Shown here: piece by piece, positions 25,545 through 35,621 of the stretch | Position numbering within the stretch: position 1 is the first letter of the stretch | Layout of the letters: each line of letters starts with the position of its first letter | DNA from: Bacillota bacterium | GTDB lineage: Bacteria; Bacillota; Sulfobacillia; JAJZYS01; JAJZLH01 | DNA length: 64,000 nucleotides | Assembly (NCBI GenBank): GCA_021850485.1 | Contig: JAJZLY010000030.1 | Location: 10,649 to 74,648, forward strand | Direction: 5' to 3' | The notes under the pieces: model-generated | Database searches by the model: none | What the model was told of the DNA's origin: nothing | Seen by the model: the letters and a program-made list of their open reading frames with translations, nothing else | Translations under genes and position numbers: made by a program

Positions 25545-26486
25545 GTGGCGCTCGCCCACGGCGATCTGAAGATCTTCACCGGTTCCGCCAACCCGAAGCT
25601 GGCGGAGTCGATGGTGCGCCATCTGGGCACCAGGCTGGGCGACTGTCTGGTCGGCCGCTTCACCAACGGCGAGGTGCGGGTGATGCTCCAGGAGAACATC
25701 CGCGGCGCCGATGTTTTTTTGGTGCAGCCTTTGTGTCACCCAGTCAATGAGCACTTGATGGAACTGCTGATCATGCTCGATGCCTGCCGGCGCGCCTCTG
25801 CCCGGCGCCTGACCGCCGTGGTGCCGTTTTATGCATACGGCCGCCAGGACCGCAAAGCCCGGGGCCGCGAGCCGATCTCGGCAAAACTGGTGGCCAATTT
25901 GCTGGTCACGGCTGGGGCGGACCGGGTGCTGACCATGGATCTCCACGCGCCTCAGATCCAGGGTTTTTTTGATATTCCGCTCGACCACCTGAAGGCGGCA
26001 CCCATCCTCGCCGCCTACCTCAAGCAGCGCGACCTGTCAGACGCCGTAGTCGTCGCTCCGGACGCCGGATCCGGCAACCGGGCCCGCGAGATGGCTGAGA
26101 TCTTGGATGTCCCGATCGGATTCATCGACAAACGGCGCACGGAGCCGGGCAAGAGCGAAGTGATGAACATCATCGGTGACGTCGAAGGTCGCACCGCCCT
26201 GATGATCGAGGATATGATCGACAGCGGCGGCACCATTTTGGAGTCCGCCCACGCCCTGCTCGAACGGCGCGCCAAAGCAGTGGTAGTGGCATGCACGCAT
26301 CCGGTGTTGTCCGGTCCTGGATTACAGCGCATTCTGGAAGGGCCATTCGCCGAGGTGATTGTTACGGACTCCATTCCGCTACCAATCGACCCGCCGGAGC
26401 GGATCCGGGTGTTGTCGGTGGCACCGCTGCTGGGAGATGCCCTGTGGCGGATCCATCAGGACCTTTCGGTCAGCGAATTGTTCTAG
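25545..26486 (+). CDS. prs: Ribose-phosphate pyrophosphokinase
   Basis: 313 residues. PRPP synthase signatures: FTNGEVRVMLQENIRGADVF, PFYAYGRQDRKARGREPIS, TMDLHAPQIQGFFDIP and the PRPP loop IEDMIDSGGT. GTG 25545 has AAGGAGGAG about 7 bases before it; the frame is open a little upstream into glmU. It makes the PRPP sensed by PurR two genes earlier. Confidence 0.97.
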   Translation: MALAHGDLKIFTGSANPKLAESMVRHLGTRLGDCLVGRFTNGEVRVMLQENIRGADVFLVQPLCHPVNEHLMELLIMLDACRRASARRLTAVVPFYAYGRQDRKARGREPISAKLVANLLVTAGADRVLTMDLHAPQIQGFFDIPLDHLKAAPILAAYLKQRDLSDAVVVAPDAGSGNRAREMAEILDVPIGFIDKRRTEPGKSEVMNIIGDVEGRTALMIEDMIDSGGTILESAHALLERRAKAVVVACTHPVLSGPGLQRILEGPFAEVIVTDSIPLPIDPPERIRVLSVAPLLGDALWRIHQDLSVSELF

Positions 26487-26525
26487 GCGCCAGGCCCGGC
26501 CGATATCAGGAGGAGGAGACTTGAA

Positions 26526-27167
26526 ATGGCAGAGCGACACCAAGACCACGCGCGATTGGAGTGTCAATCCCGAGATACCGGTACCGCTGCGTCGAAAAGG
26601 TTGCGTCGGCTAGGATTGGTCCCGGCAGTTGTGTACGGGGGCAATGGCGAGCCGATGGCGATTTCCGTGGAGGCGGCGACCTTGAACAAGGTCCTGTCGG
26701 CCCACACCGGACCGGTTTTGGACGCCAACTTACCTGGTGGCGTCAAGGCCAGACTGCTGGTGCGCGACCTCTACCGCTACCCACTGGACGGCAAGATCTG
26801 GCACGTCGACTTTCAGCGGGTGACCGCTGGGCAGACCATCCGAAGCGACGTGCCGGTGACGCTCGACGACGAGTCCTTGATCATCAGACAGGGCCTGATC
26901 CCGTCTTGGAGCACGACCCACCTGCACATCGAGGCGGCGCCGGACGCCTTGCCGGAGGCTCTACACATTTCCGCGGTCGGCCTAGAGTTTGGCCGACACG
27001 TGACGGCGGCCGAGATTGACCTGCCGGCCGGCGTCAAGATGCTGACGGCTCCTGAGACCTTGGTCCTCAGTGTAGTGGCGCCGAGGGTGGAAGTGGTGGC
27101 GGAAGCAGCTCCGGCGGTGGCCGAGGTTGGGGAGGCTGCGGCCGAGACGCCGGATGAGGCCGACTAG
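26526..27167 (+). CDS. rplY: 50S ribosomal protein L25 (Ctc-type)
   Basis: 213 residues: an L25 domain (AASKRLRRLGLVPAVVYGG) and the C-terminal TL5/Ctc beta domain (WHVDFQRVTAGQTIRSDVPV, LPEALHISAVGLEFG), ending in an Ala/Glu-rich tail. Binds 5S rRNA. AGGAGGAG precedes the ATG. The order prs-ctc-pth is as in Bacillus. Confidence 0.95.
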   Translation: MAERHQDHARLECQSRDTGTAASKRLRRLGLVPAVVYGGNGEPMAISVEAATLNKVLSAHTGPVLDANLPGGVKARLLVRDLYRYPLDGKIWHVDFQRVTAGQTIRSDVPVTLDDESLIIRQGLIPSWSTTHLHIEAAPDALPEALHISAVGLEFGRHVTAAEIDLPAGVKMLTAPETLVLSVVAPRVEVVAEAAPAVAEVGEAAAETPDEAD

Positions 27168-27753
27168 ACTGATTGTTGGCCTTGGTAACCCGGGCCTGTT
27201 TTACCGCGGGACTCGGCATAACCTGGGCTTTGTCGTGGTGGAGGCCCTGGCCCGCAGACACCGGTCAGCGCTTCGTCAGCGCGCCTATCAGGGACGCTTC
27301 GGGCAGTTGCGGGTGGCCGGACATGACCTCGGCTTGCTGTTGCCACAGACGTTTATGAACATGTCTGGGGACTCCCTGCGACTCGCTGTGGCCGGGCTGG
27401 GCCTGACTGCCGAAGAGGTGTTGGTCGTGCTGGACGATTTGGATCTGCCGCCCGGGTCACTGCGCTTGCGTGCGGCCGGATCATCTGGCGGCCACAACGG
27501 CCTGGAGTCGATCCTGGAAGCCTTGGGCACCGAGCAGGTGCCGCGACTGCGGGTCGGCATTGGCCGGCCGCCTGACCAGATGGTGGTGGAGTGGGTTCTT
27601 GGCTATCCGTCCTTGGCCGACCGTCAGGCGCTAGAGGCGGTTGTGCCCCAGGCTGTGGCTGTGCTGGACACCCTGATCGCCAAAGGGTTCGACGCGGCAC
27701 AGCGGTTGGCGGCTGCCGGGGGTTCAGGGGTCGAGGCAGTTCCCGACCGATGA
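27154..27753 (+). CDS. pth: Peptidyl-tRNA hydrolase
   Basis: 199 residues. Motifs: IVGLGNPG, the catalytic His in RGTRHNLGF, QTFMNMSGDSL, VLDDLDLPPGSLRLR and GSSGGHNGLESI. Releases peptidyl-tRNA. ATG 27154 lies 14 bases inside rplY, matching the usual pth start. Confidence 0.96.
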   Translation: MRPTRLIVGLGNPGLFYRGTRHNLGFVVVEALARRHRSALRQRAYQGRFGQLRVAGHDLGLLLPQTFMNMSGDSLRLAVAGLGLTAEEVLVVLDDLDLPPGSLRLRAAGSSGGHNGLESILEALGTEQVPRLRVGIGRPPDQMVVEWVLGYPSLADRQALEAVVPQAVAVLDTLIAKGFDAAQRLAAAGGSGVEAVPDR

Positions 27754-30700
27754 GACAGGCCGATCCTCAGCCGCTGCTGCCAGCTGTGGCCGGCTGGGCA
27801 GAAGTAGACGAAATCGGCCGCGCCTTGGGCGGCGGGCCCACGCACCAGACCCTGGTTGGTCTTAGTGGATCGGCGCTGCGTTTGGTGTCCGGCGCCCTTT
27901 GTCAGGGGACGGGCCAGCCGGTCCTGGTGATCGTTCCAGGCGAGTCCCAGGCCGAGGAGGCGCGCCTTGACCTCGAGGCCATGGGCGTGCAACGCGTCGT
28001 CATCTTCCCGCCACATCCGGTGTTGCCCTACGAGGTGTTGGCGGAAAGCCGCCACGCCCAGGACCGGCGGCTGGGCGTGCTGCGGCGGTTGGCCACAAAC
28101 GAGGATGTGGTGGTCGTCGCCTCCTTGGAGGCAGTCGTCGGGCGAATGATGCCATTTAGCATCTGGCGCGAGCAGTTGATTCGAGCCGCTGTCGGAGACC
28201 ACTTCGACTTGCGCAGCCTGGTCGAGCGACTGGTCACCTTGGGCTACGAACGGGTGGGACGGGCCGAGGCCACAGGTCATCTCGCCGTGCGCGGCGGTAT
28301 TGTCGACCTGGTCGATCCGTCGGATCAGCCCCTTCGCCTGGAGTTCGATGGCGACCGCCTGGAGTCGATTCACCGCTTTGACCTGAGCTCGCAGCGGTCT
28401 TTGGAAGCATGCCGACAGGTGACGATCGCACCGGCGGACGAAGTGGTGGTCGGTCCGGCCGAAGCCCAGCGTGGCGTGGCCAGATTGCGCCGGGAGACGT
28501 CAGAGCGGGTCAGCGCCCTGCATGCCTCTGGCCGGCCAGAGGCGGCCGCCCACCTAGAGGGGCGGATTGCCCATCTGGTCGACGGCTGGCAGGGGAGACC
28601 GATCGGCCGGTCCGCAGCCCGCTTTTTGCCCTACTGGTATCCGCCTTCCTGTTTGATCGACGCCCTGCCCAGCGGGGCGCTGATTGTGTTGGAGGAGGCC
28701 GACAGGATGGCGCAGGCCGCCGAGCACCTCGAACGGGAATCTGCGCACCGGGCGGAGGCACTTCTGGCTGAGGGTAGCCTGTTGCCGTTGCAGGCGGAGG
28801 CCGTGCTACCGTATCGCGCCTTGGAACAGGCGATGCGGACCAAGGCGGTGTTGGCCTGCCAGCAATTGTTCCACCGCGCCGTCGCCGGCGGCGTTCAGGC
28901 GATCGACATGCGCTCCGGGGAGCGCTACGGAGGGCGCTGGGAGCTGGTGCTGGAGACCATCACCGCGGCTCGGCGCGACGCAGAGGCGGTCCTGATCGTG
29001 GCCGCCACTCAGGATCGGCTGGAAATGGTGCGCAATCGCCTGGAGGACGCCGACATTCCGGTTGCGGTGGCAGATCGTGCGTTCTTGCCCAAGGCGGGCA
29101 CGGTCGGTGCGTTTCTCGGCGTGGTCTCGCAGGGGTTTTACCTACCGGCACATCGGCTGCGGCTGGTCACGGACCAGGAACTGGTCGGCAGCGAGCGCCG
29201 GCCGCGCCGACGCCTGCCCGAAGGTGCTGGGGATGCCATCACCTCACCCCTGCAGCTGCGTCAGGGCGATTATGTGGTGCATGTGCAGCATGGTGTTGGG
29301 CACTACCTGGGCCTGACCGCCATGGTGGCTGGCGGTGTGAAACGCGACTACCTGATTGTCGCCTATGCCCAGGGCGACCGTCTGTACGTGCCGACCGACC
29401 AAATCCGCCTGGTCCATCGCTACGTCGGTCAGGAGGGGCGGGAGCCGAAGGTCTACCGCCTAGGTGGCGCCGACTGGGAGCGGGTGAAGTCACGTGTCAA
29501 AGCCTCGGTACAGGAGATGGCCGAGGACCTGCTTCGTCAGCAGGCGCTACGGGCGGCAGCCCACGGCCTGCGCTGTGGGCCAGACACCGCTTGGCAGGGG
29601 CTGCTGGAGGAAAGTTTCCCCTATGAGGAAACCCGGGATCAGATGCGGGCGATGGAGGAGATCCGAAAGGATTTGGAATCGGGTCGGCCGATGGACCGCA
29701 TCTTGCTCGCGGATGTCGGATACGGCAAAACCGAGCTTGCCATTCGCGCTGCCCTGAAGGTGGTCGCCGAGGGGTCGCAGGTCGCTGTCTTGGTGCCGAC
29801 CACGATCCTCGCCCAGCAGCACTTCCAGACCTTCAGCGAACGCCTGGCCGCTCTGCCGGTGTCGGTCGACGTCTTGTCTCGGTTTCGCAGTCCGGCTGAG
29901 CAGAGGTCTACGCTCAAGCGCCTGGCCAGTGGCCAGCTGGATCTGATCATCGGGACGCACCGCCTGCTCGGCCGGGACGTCAGCTTCCACCGCCTCGGCC
30001 TGATCGTGGTCGATGAGGAGCAGCGGTTCGGGGTGGCGGATAAGGAGCGGCTGAAGGCATTGAAGGCGGGTGTGCACGTGCTGACGCTGACCGCCACACC
30101 CATTCCGCGCACGCTGCAGATGGGATTTTTCGGCCTGCGCGACATCTCGCGCATTGACACCCCACCCGAAGACCGGCGTCCGGTACAGACCGTAGTGGCG
30201 GAGTTTGACCCGGACTTGGTCCGTGATGCCATCTACCGCGAGTTGGACCGCGGCGGTCAGGTGTTTTATGTCCATAACCGAGTGGAGAGTATTTCCGCAG
30301 CATTGGCGCGGCTGTTGGCCCTGACGCCTGAAGCCCGTATCGCCCTAGCGCACGGCCGGATGGGAGAGGGCGAGCTGGAAGAGACGATGGTTGCCTTCCA
30401 AAGCGGCGACGCCGATGTGCTGCTGGCTACCACCATCGTGGAGTCCGGCTTGGATATTCCCAACGTCAACACCTTGATCGTGGAAGACGCCGACCGCTTG
30501 GGCCTGGGTCAGATGTACCAGCTGCGCGGCCGCATCGGCCGTTCGCATCGGCAGGCCTTTGCCTACTTCACATACCGCACCTACCGGACGCTCAGCGAAG
30601 AGGCGGAACGACGCCTGCGGGCGATGCGCGAATTCACGGAGCTTGGCGCCGGCTTCCAAATTGCCCTGCGCGACCTGGAGATCCGTGGCGCCGGCAACAT

Positions 30701-31253
30701 CTTGGGCCCGGAACAACACGGCTTCATGCTGGACGTCGGACTCGACCTGTACAGCCAGCTCCTGCAAGAGGCGGTGCGCTCCCTGGCCGGAGATGAGGCC
30801 GCACAGCCAGTGGCGACCGTGATCGAATTGCCGGTGGACGCCTTCATCCCGGACGATCTGGTGCCAGACGGGCGGGAGAAGGTATCGTTGTATCGGCGCT
30901 TGGCTGCATGTGACCAAGAAGACGTGATCGACGATCTCGGAGCTGAGATCCACGAGCGATTCGGAGAGCCGCCGCCAGCGGTGGAGGCGTTGCTGGAGGT
31001 GGCCCGGCTGCGCATCCGAGCGAGTCTGCTCGGCCTCAAGGCGGTGCGGCTGGTTGGCCCTGGCGTGCGCCTGGAGGTCGGCGTCAGGCCAAACCTTGAA
31101 CCGCAGCGGGTGGTGGACGCGCAGGTTCACTTCAAGGGGCGGGTCACGGTGCACCAGGGGAAAGAGCCGCATATCGCCCTTCGACCGCTGGCGAGTCAGG
31201 GCTTGCCGTTGCTGACGGAGGTGGGTTCTGTGCTCAGATTTCTGATCGGGTAG
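27750..31253 (+). CDS. mfd: Transcription-repair coupling factor Mfd
   Basis: 1167 residues. N-terminal UvrB-like region, a CarD-type RNA polymerase-interaction domain (LQLRQGDYVVHVQHGVGHYL), then the RecG-like motor with Walker A near 653 (ADVGYGKTE) and VVDEEQRFGV near 754, LTATPIPRTLQMG, and the C-terminal TRCF domain. Removes stalled RNA polymerase and recruits UvrA. ATGA overlap with pth. Confidence 0.97.
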   Translation: MRQADPQPLLPAVAGWAEVDEIGRALGGGPTHQTLVGLSGSALRLVSGALCQGTGQPVLVIVPGESQAEEARLDLEAMGVQRVVIFPPHPVLPYEVLAESRHAQDRRLGVLRRLATNEDVVVVASLEAVVGRMMPFSIWREQLIRAAVGDHFDLRSLVERLVTLGYERVGRAEATGHLAVRGGIVDLVDPSDQPLRLEFDGDRLESIHRFDLSSQRSLEACRQVTIAPADEVVVGPAEAQRGVARLRRETSERVSALHASGRPEAAAHLEGRIAHLVDGWQGRPIGRSAARFLPYWYPPSCLIDALPSGALIVLEEADRMAQAAEHLERESAHRAEALLAEGSLLPLQAEAVLPYRALEQAMRTKAVLACQQLFHRAVAGGVQAIDMRSGERYGGRWELVLETITAARRDAEAVLIVAATQDRLEMVRNRLEDADIPVAVADRAFLPKAGTVGAFLGVVSQGFYLPAHRLRLVTDQELVGSERRPRRRLPEGAGDAITSPLQLRQGDYVVHVQHGVGHYLGLTAMVAGGVKRDYLIVAYAQGDRLYVPTDQIRLVHRYVGQEGREPKVYRLGGADWERVKSRVKASVQEMAEDLLRQQALRAAAHGLRCGPDTAWQGLLEESFPYEETRDQMRAMEEIRKDLESGRPMDRILLADVGYGKTELAIRAALKVVAEGSQVAVLVPTTILAQQHFQTFSERLAALPVSVDVLSRFRSPAEQRSTLKRLASGQLDLIIGTHRLLGRDVSFHRLGLIVVDEEQRFGVADKERLKALKAGVHVLTLTATPIPRTLQMGFFGLRDISRIDTPPEDRRPVQTVVAEFDPDLVRDAIYRELDRGGQVFYVHNRVESISAALARLLALTPEARIALAHGRMGEGELEETMVAFQSGDADVLLATTIVESGLDIPNVNTLIVEDADRLGLGQMYQLRGRIGRSHRQAFAYFTYRTYRTLSEEAERRLRAMREFTELGAGFQIALRDLEIRGAGNILGPEQHGFMLDVGLDLYSQLLQEAVRSLAGDEAAQPVATVIELPVDAFIPDDLVPDGREKVSLYRRLAACDQEDVIDDLGAEIHERFGEPPPAVEALLEVARLRIRASLLGLKAVRLVGPGVRLEVGVRPNLEPQRVVDAQVHFKGRVTVHQGKEPHIALRPLASQGLPLLTEVGSVLRFLIG

Positions 31254-31281
31254 ATCGGTCCCTAGACTAACTGCCAGCGGC

Positions 31282-31310
31282 TTGGAGGCCTCTTAGGGTT
31301 GTGCTACACT
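31282..31310 (+). promoter_or_regulatory. Promoter of the nuo operon
   Basis: TTGGAG, a 17-base spacer and TACACT, ending 31 bases before the nuoA start codon; positioned in the only intergenic gap upstream of the operon. Confidence 0.65.
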
Positions 31311-31341
31311 CCGGCTGGATGAACGACGGCCGCGAGGCGGG

Positions 31342-31716
31342 GTGAGAATCTTGCTGACGCTCTACCTTCCAATCGTGATTTACTTCACGATTTCGCTATT
31401 GGTCTGCTTCGGAATCATGGGGGCCTCGCGGGTCATCGGCCGGCCGAAGCGGCAACAGTCCGTGGCTAAGCTACAGCCCTACGAGTCAGGCATCGTGCCC
31501 GAGGTCCAGCTCGGGCCGAAGTTTTCGATCAAGTTCTATCTGGTCGCCATGCTGTTTTTGATCTTCGATGTCGAGGCGGTCTCGTTCTACCCCTGGGCAG
31601 TGCTGATGCGTCAGCTGCGGCTTTATGGGTTGGCCGAGATGGGGCTGTTTATCCTGGTGCTCGGCATCGGCTACGCCTACGTGTGGAAGCGGGGGGGATT
31701 CCAGTGGGATCGCTAG
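31342..31716 (+). CDS. nuoA: NADH-quinone oxidoreductase subunit A
   Basis: 124 residues, three membrane helices. The conserved loop [20 protein letters not shown] is present, as is [14 protein letters not shown] with the conserved acidic residues. First gene of the complex I operon. GTG start with GAGGCGG just upstream. The stop overlaps nuoB. Confidence 0.96.
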   Translation: MRILLTLYLPIVIYFTISLLVCFGIMGASRVIGRPKRQQSVAKLQPYESGIVPEVQLGPKFSIKFYLVAMLFLIFDVEAVSFYPWAVLMRQLRLYGLAEMGLFILVLGIGYAYVWKRGGFQWDR

Positions 31717-32210
31717 ACGATCGCCCGTTTCTGCTGACCTCAGTCGACCGCATGCTGCGCTGGGCCCAGAAGAATTCGATTTGGCCCGCCCAGTTCGGTC
31801 TGGCGTGTTGCGCGATCGAGATGATGTCGACGGCAGCGTCTCGCTTCGACCTGGCGCGGTTTGGGGCTGAGGTGATGCGGGCGTCTCCGCGTCAGGCTGA
31901 CCTGATGATCGTGGCCGGTCGGGTGGCCCAGAAGATGGCACCGGTGCTCCGCCAGATCTACGACCAGATGCCGGACCCCAAGTGGGTGATCTCGATGGGT
32001 GCCTGCGCCTCCTGCGGCGGTGTGTTCAACAACTACGCCATCGTCCAGGGTGTGGACCGCGTGGTTCCGGTCGATGTCTACGTACCAGGCTGCCCGCCGA
32101 CTCCTGAGGGGCTGCTCGACGGCATCATCAAGTTGCAGCAAAAGATCACAGATGGCGGCATTCCGGCCAACCGGGCCTACCAAGCGCTTCACGCCATGGC
32201 TAAGTCCTGA
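31704..32210 (+). CDS. nuoB: NADH-quinone oxidoreductase subunit B
   Basis: 168 residues. It carries the N2 cluster cysteines: the CC pair in [10 protein letters not shown], then Cys in [13 protein letters not shown] and in [16 protein letters not shown] 31704 inside the nuoA end, with a G-rich stretch upstream. It links the hydrophilic arm to quinone. Confidence 0.96.
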   Translation: MGSLDDRPFLLTSVDRMLRWAQKNSIWPAQFGLACCAIEMMSTAASRFDLARFGAEVMRASPRQADLMIVAGRVAQKMAPVLRQIYDQMPDPKWVISMGACASCGGVFNNYAIVQGVDRVVPVDVYVPGCPPTPEGLLDGIIKLQQKITDGGIPANRAYQALHAMAKS

Positions 32211-32680
32211 TGGTCACGGGCGTGTCCGAACCGCTGCTCTCGGCCTTCACCGATGTCCAGGTGGAAGAGGCAGCAGGGCACAGTCTGCTGGTGGTGCCGG
32301 GCGGCCGGCAGTTGGAGTTGCTGGCCGCGCTTAAGGCCGACGGCTACACCCTGTTGGTCGATATCGGCATGATCGATCACTGGAGCGAGGGCCGTGAGCC
32401 GCGCTTTGATCTTGTGTATATTTTGCGGAGGCCGAAAAGTGGGGAAGCTGTCTGGGTCAAGGTCAAAGTAGCTGACGGTGAGACACCGCCCACCGCCATC
32501 TCGGTGTTTGTGGGAGCCAACTGGCCGGAGCGGGAGATCTACGACCTGTTTGGTATCTCCTTCGACGGGCATCCGAACATGGCGAGAATCCTAATGCCAG
32601 ACGAGTGGGAGGGTCATCCGTTGCGCCGCGACTATCCGATCGTCGGCACCAAACCGACACCACCCTTGGCCAAGGAATAG
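32210..32680 (+). CDS. nuoC: NADH-quinone oxidoreductase subunit C
   Basis: 156 residues. The 30-kDa subunit signature is PEREIYDLFGISFDGHPNM, ending EGHPLRRDYP. The NuoC and NuoD proteins are separate here, not fused. Stop and start overlap nuoB by one base. Confidence 0.95.
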   Translation: MVTGVSEPLLSAFTDVQVEEAAGHSLLVVPGGRQLELLAALKADGYTLLVDIGMIDHWSEGREPRFDLVYILRRPKSGEAVWVKVKVADGETPPTAISVFVGANWPEREIYDLFGISFDGHPNMARILMPDEWEGHPLRRDYPIVGTKPTPPLAKE

Positions 32681-32690
32681 GGGCACGAGC

Positions 32691-33869
32691 GTGGCAGCCG
32701 AACGCAGGCCATTGATCCTCAACATGGGACCGCAGCACCCGTCTACGCACGGCGTGCTGCGATTGGTGTTGGAATTGGACGGAGAGACGGTGCGCAACTG
32801 TGAACCGGTGATCGGCTATCTGCACACCGGCATTGAGAAGACGGCAGAGAATTTGAACTACAACCAGGCCGTAACGGTGATCGACCGCATGGACTACCTG
32901 TCTCCACTCACCAACAACTTGGCCTACGTGTTGGCCGTCGAGAAGCTGTTGCACATTGAGGTGCCAGCGCGGACCCGCTATATCAGGGTGCTCTTCTGTG
33001 AGCTCTCTCGCATCGCCAGTCATCTGGTCTGGGTCGGCACTGCCGCTATGGACATGGGCGCCATGAGCGTCTTTTTCTACTGCTTCCGGGAGCGGGAGAA
33101 GATTCTTGACCTGATCGAAATGACCGCTGGAGCCCGCATGAACCCCAGCTATTTTCGGGTCGGTGGCTTGCTGGCCGACTTGCCAGAGGGGTTTTCGGAA
33201 AAACTGCACGCCTTGCTCGATGAGTTTCCGACCTGGTTGCAAAACTATCGCGACCTGTTGGGGGCAAATGTGCTGTGGGTAGAGCGCCTGCGCGGCGCCG
33301 CAGTGATTGGCCAAGAGGCCGCCTTGGCATATGGATTGACCGGACCAACCCTGCGCAGCACCGGGGTGGAGCTCGACCTGCGCAAAGCCCAGCCGTACTC
33401 CGGATATGAGGAGTTCGAGTTTGAGGTGCCCGTGCGCCACAGCGGCGACGCCTACGATCGCTATGAACTCAGACTCGAGGAGATGGTGCAAAGCGCCGCC
33501 ATCATCCGCCAAGCCATCGACCGGCTGCCCGATGGTCCGTGGCATATCGATGACTGGCGCATCTACCCGCCGGACAAGCATCAGTACGTGGAACGGGATA
33601 TGGAGGCCTTGATCTACCATTTCAAGCTGTTTACGGAAGGATTCAAGGTCGCGCCGGGCGAGGCCTATCAGGGGGTGGAAGGACCGAGGGGCGAGATCGG
33701 GTGCTACGTGGTGTCTGACGGCACCGCCCGGCCGATGCGGGTGCGGGTGCGGGCGCCGTCGTTTTATAACCTGCAGTCCCTGCCTCTGATGGTCAAGGAT
33801 CGGCTGATCGCCGACCTGATCACCGCCATTGGGTCGATCGACATCGTGTTGGGGGACGTGGACAGATGA
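32691..33869 (+). CDS. nuoD: NADH-quinone oxidoreductase subunit D
   Basis: 392 residues, the 49-kDa quinone-binding subunit. N-terminal LNMGPQHPSTHGVLRL, GYLHTGIEKTAEN and C-terminal LPLMVKDRLIADLITAIGSIDIVLGDVDR fit the family. GTG start. Overlaps nuoE by 4 bases. Confidence 0.97.
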   Translation: MAAERRPLILNMGPQHPSTHGVLRLVLELDGETVRNCEPVIGYLHTGIEKTAENLNYNQAVTVIDRMDYLSPLTNNLAYVLAVEKLLHIEVPARTRYIRVLFCELSRIASHLVWVGTAAMDMGAMSVFFYCFREREKILDLIEMTAGARMNPSYFRVGGLLADLPEGFSEKLHALLDEFPTWLQNYRDLLGANVLWVERLRGAAVIGQEAALAYGLTGPTLRSTGVELDLRKAQPYSGYEEFEFEVPVRHSGDAYDRYELRLEEMVQSAAIIRQAIDRLPDGPWHIDDWRIYPPDKHQYVERDMEALIYHFKLFTEGFKVAPGEAYQGVEGPRGEIGCYVVSDGTARPMRVRVRAPSFYNLQSLPLMVKDRLIADLITAIGSIDIVLGDVDR

Positions 33870-34357
33870 CGGAAGCGTTGCGGCAGCATTGCGAGTCCAT
33901 CAAGGCGGCGTACCCGGAAGCCCAGTCGGCACTCATCCCAATTCTGCACGCCTTGCAGGACACATACGGGTATGTGACTCCGCAGGCGGTTGAGGAGGCG
34001 GCTGAGCTGATGGCCATGACGCCGGCCGAGGTGGAAGGCGTCGTCTCCTTCTACACCTTGTTTCACCGCCAGGCCAAGGGCCGCTTTCATATCCAGGTCT
34101 GCGACAACCTGTCTTGCCGGCTGCGGGGAGCCGATCAACTGGTCGCCCACTTGGCGGAGCGGTGGCGCTTGGAGCCTGGCGCAGCCAGCCCGGACGGTCT
34201 ATTTTCACTGGAGCGGGTAGAATGTTTAGCCGCCTGCGGCTACGCACCGGTGGCCCAGGTCAACTTGCGCTACTACTACCACCTGACACCAGAAAAGGCC
34301 GATCAGGTACTTGGCGGACTGGCGGACGGCGAGGAGGCCCGTGGTGAGCGAATCTAA
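33866..34357 (+). CDS. nuoE: NADH-quinone oxidoreductase subunit E
   Basis: 163 residues, thioredoxin-like [2Fe-2S] subunit. Four cysteines: Cys-x4-Cys in CDNLSC and Cys-x3-Cys in CLAAC. Part of the NADH-dehydrogenase module with nuoF and nuoG, so this complex is of the NADH-oxidising type. Confidence 0.95.
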   Translation: MTEALRQHCESIKAAYPEAQSALIPILHALQDTYGYVTPQAVEEAAELMAMTPAEVEGVVSFYTLFHRQAKGRFHIQVCDNLSCRLRGADQLVAHLAERWRLEPGAASPDGLFSLERVECLAACGYAPVAQVNLRYYYHLTPEKADQVLGGLADGEEARGERI

Positions 34358-35621
34358 GGTGTTGCTGGCCAACGCCGACGTGGCGGGCATCGAGAGCCTG
34401 GCGGTCTATGAGCGGCACGGCGGCTATCGGGCGCTGAAAAAAGGCATCACCCAGATGACAGCGGCAGAGGTGGCCCAGGCCGTGCTGGACTCTGGCTTGC
34501 GGGGCCGTGGCGGCGCTGGCTTTCCCACTGGCCGCAAGTGGAGCTTTCTGCCCAACGACGGCCGGCCCCGGATCTTGGTCTGCAACGCCGACGAGGGCGA
34601 GCCGGGCACCTTTAAGGACCATTACCTGATCCACCGCCTGCCCCATCTTCTGGTCGAGGGCATGATCCTCTCCGCCTACGCCATCGGGGCGCCGCGCGCC
34701 TTCATCTACCTGCGGGGCGAGTTCTTGCAAGGCTACGAACTGCTGGAGCAGGCCATGGCCGAGGCGACTGCGGCTGGCTATCTCGGTGAGCATATCCTGG
34801 GCACCGACTACGCCCTGGATCTGCAATTGTACCGGGGTGCCGGTGCCTACATCTGTGGCGAAGAGACAGCGCTGCTGGACTCCTTGGAGGGACGCCGGGG
34901 CATCCCGCGGATGAAGCCACCGTTTCCGGCCACGGCCGGTTTGTACGGCTTGCCCACGGTCGTCAATAACGTGGAGACGCTGTGCGCGGTGGTGCCGATC
35001 GTGGAGCACGGCGGCGCCTGGTTTAAGTCGATGGGTACCGAGAAGAGTCCGGGCACCAAGATCTACTCGATGTCTGGCAGCTTGCAGCGCCCAGGTAACT
35101 ACGAGTTTGAGATGGGTGTTAAGCTCAGCGACCTGATCGAGGCGGCCGGTGGCCTGCTGCCTGGGCGCAGCTTCAAGGCCGTGGTCCCAGGCGGCGCGTC
35201 AGCTGCCTACCTGACTGGCGAGCACATCGACATCGCCATGGATTACGATACCTTGGCGCAGTCTGGCACCATGCTCGGCTCGGGCGGGGTGATCGTGCTC
35301 GACGACTCGGTGTGCATTGTCTCGTTCACCCGGCGGGCGATGGAGTTTTTCCGTCACGAATCGTGCGGCAAGTGCACACCGTGCCGGGAAGGGACCTTGT
35401 GGATGGATCAGGTGCTCAGTAGGTTGGAATTGGGCCAGGGCACCGAGGCTGACCTCAACTTGCTGCTAGATCTGTCTGATAACATTGCAGGCCGGACCTT
35501 CTGCGCCTTCGGTGATGCCGCTGTGGCGATGGTGGCATCCAGCGTGCGGCTGTTCCGTCAGGAGTACGTCGATCACTTCACCCATCAGGGATGTCCGCTG
35601 CTAAGGGAGCGTGTGGGATGA
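34344..35621 (+). CDS. nuoF: NADH-quinone oxidoreductase subunit F
   Basis: 425 residues. NADH/FMN site GLRGRGGAGFPTGRKW and NADEGEPGTFKD, and the N3 cluster cysteines in ESCGKCTPCREGT with a later Cys. GTG 34344 chosen; GTG 34341 is possible, and GAGGAGG lies just upstream. Overlaps nuoE and nuoG. Confidence 0.96.
   Translation: MSESKVLLANADVAGIESLAVYERHGGYRALKKGITQMTAAEVAQAVLDSGLRGRGGAGFPTGRKWSFLPNDGRPRILVCNADEGEPGTFKDHYLIHRLPHLLVEGMILSAYAIGAPRAFIYLRGEFLQGYELLEQAMAEATAAGYLGEHILGTDYALDLQLYRGAGAYICGEETALLDSLEGRRGIPRMKPPFPATAGLYGLPTVVNNVETLCAVVPIVEHGGAWFKSMGTEKSPGTKIYSMSGSLQRPGNYEFEMGVKLSDLIEAAGGLLPGRSFKAVVPGGASAAYLTGEHIDIAMDYDTLAQSGTMLGSGGVIVLDDSVCIVSFTRRAMEFFRHESCGKCTPCREGTLWMDQVLSRLELGQGTEADLNLLLDLSDNIAGRTFCAFGDAAVAMVASSVRLFRQEYVDHFTHQGCPLLRERVG

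Noticed and set aside
32463-33620. 385-codon minus-strand frame opposite nuoC and nuoD
   Set aside because: Shadow frame; His/Gln-rich without motifs, and nuoD is unmistakable.
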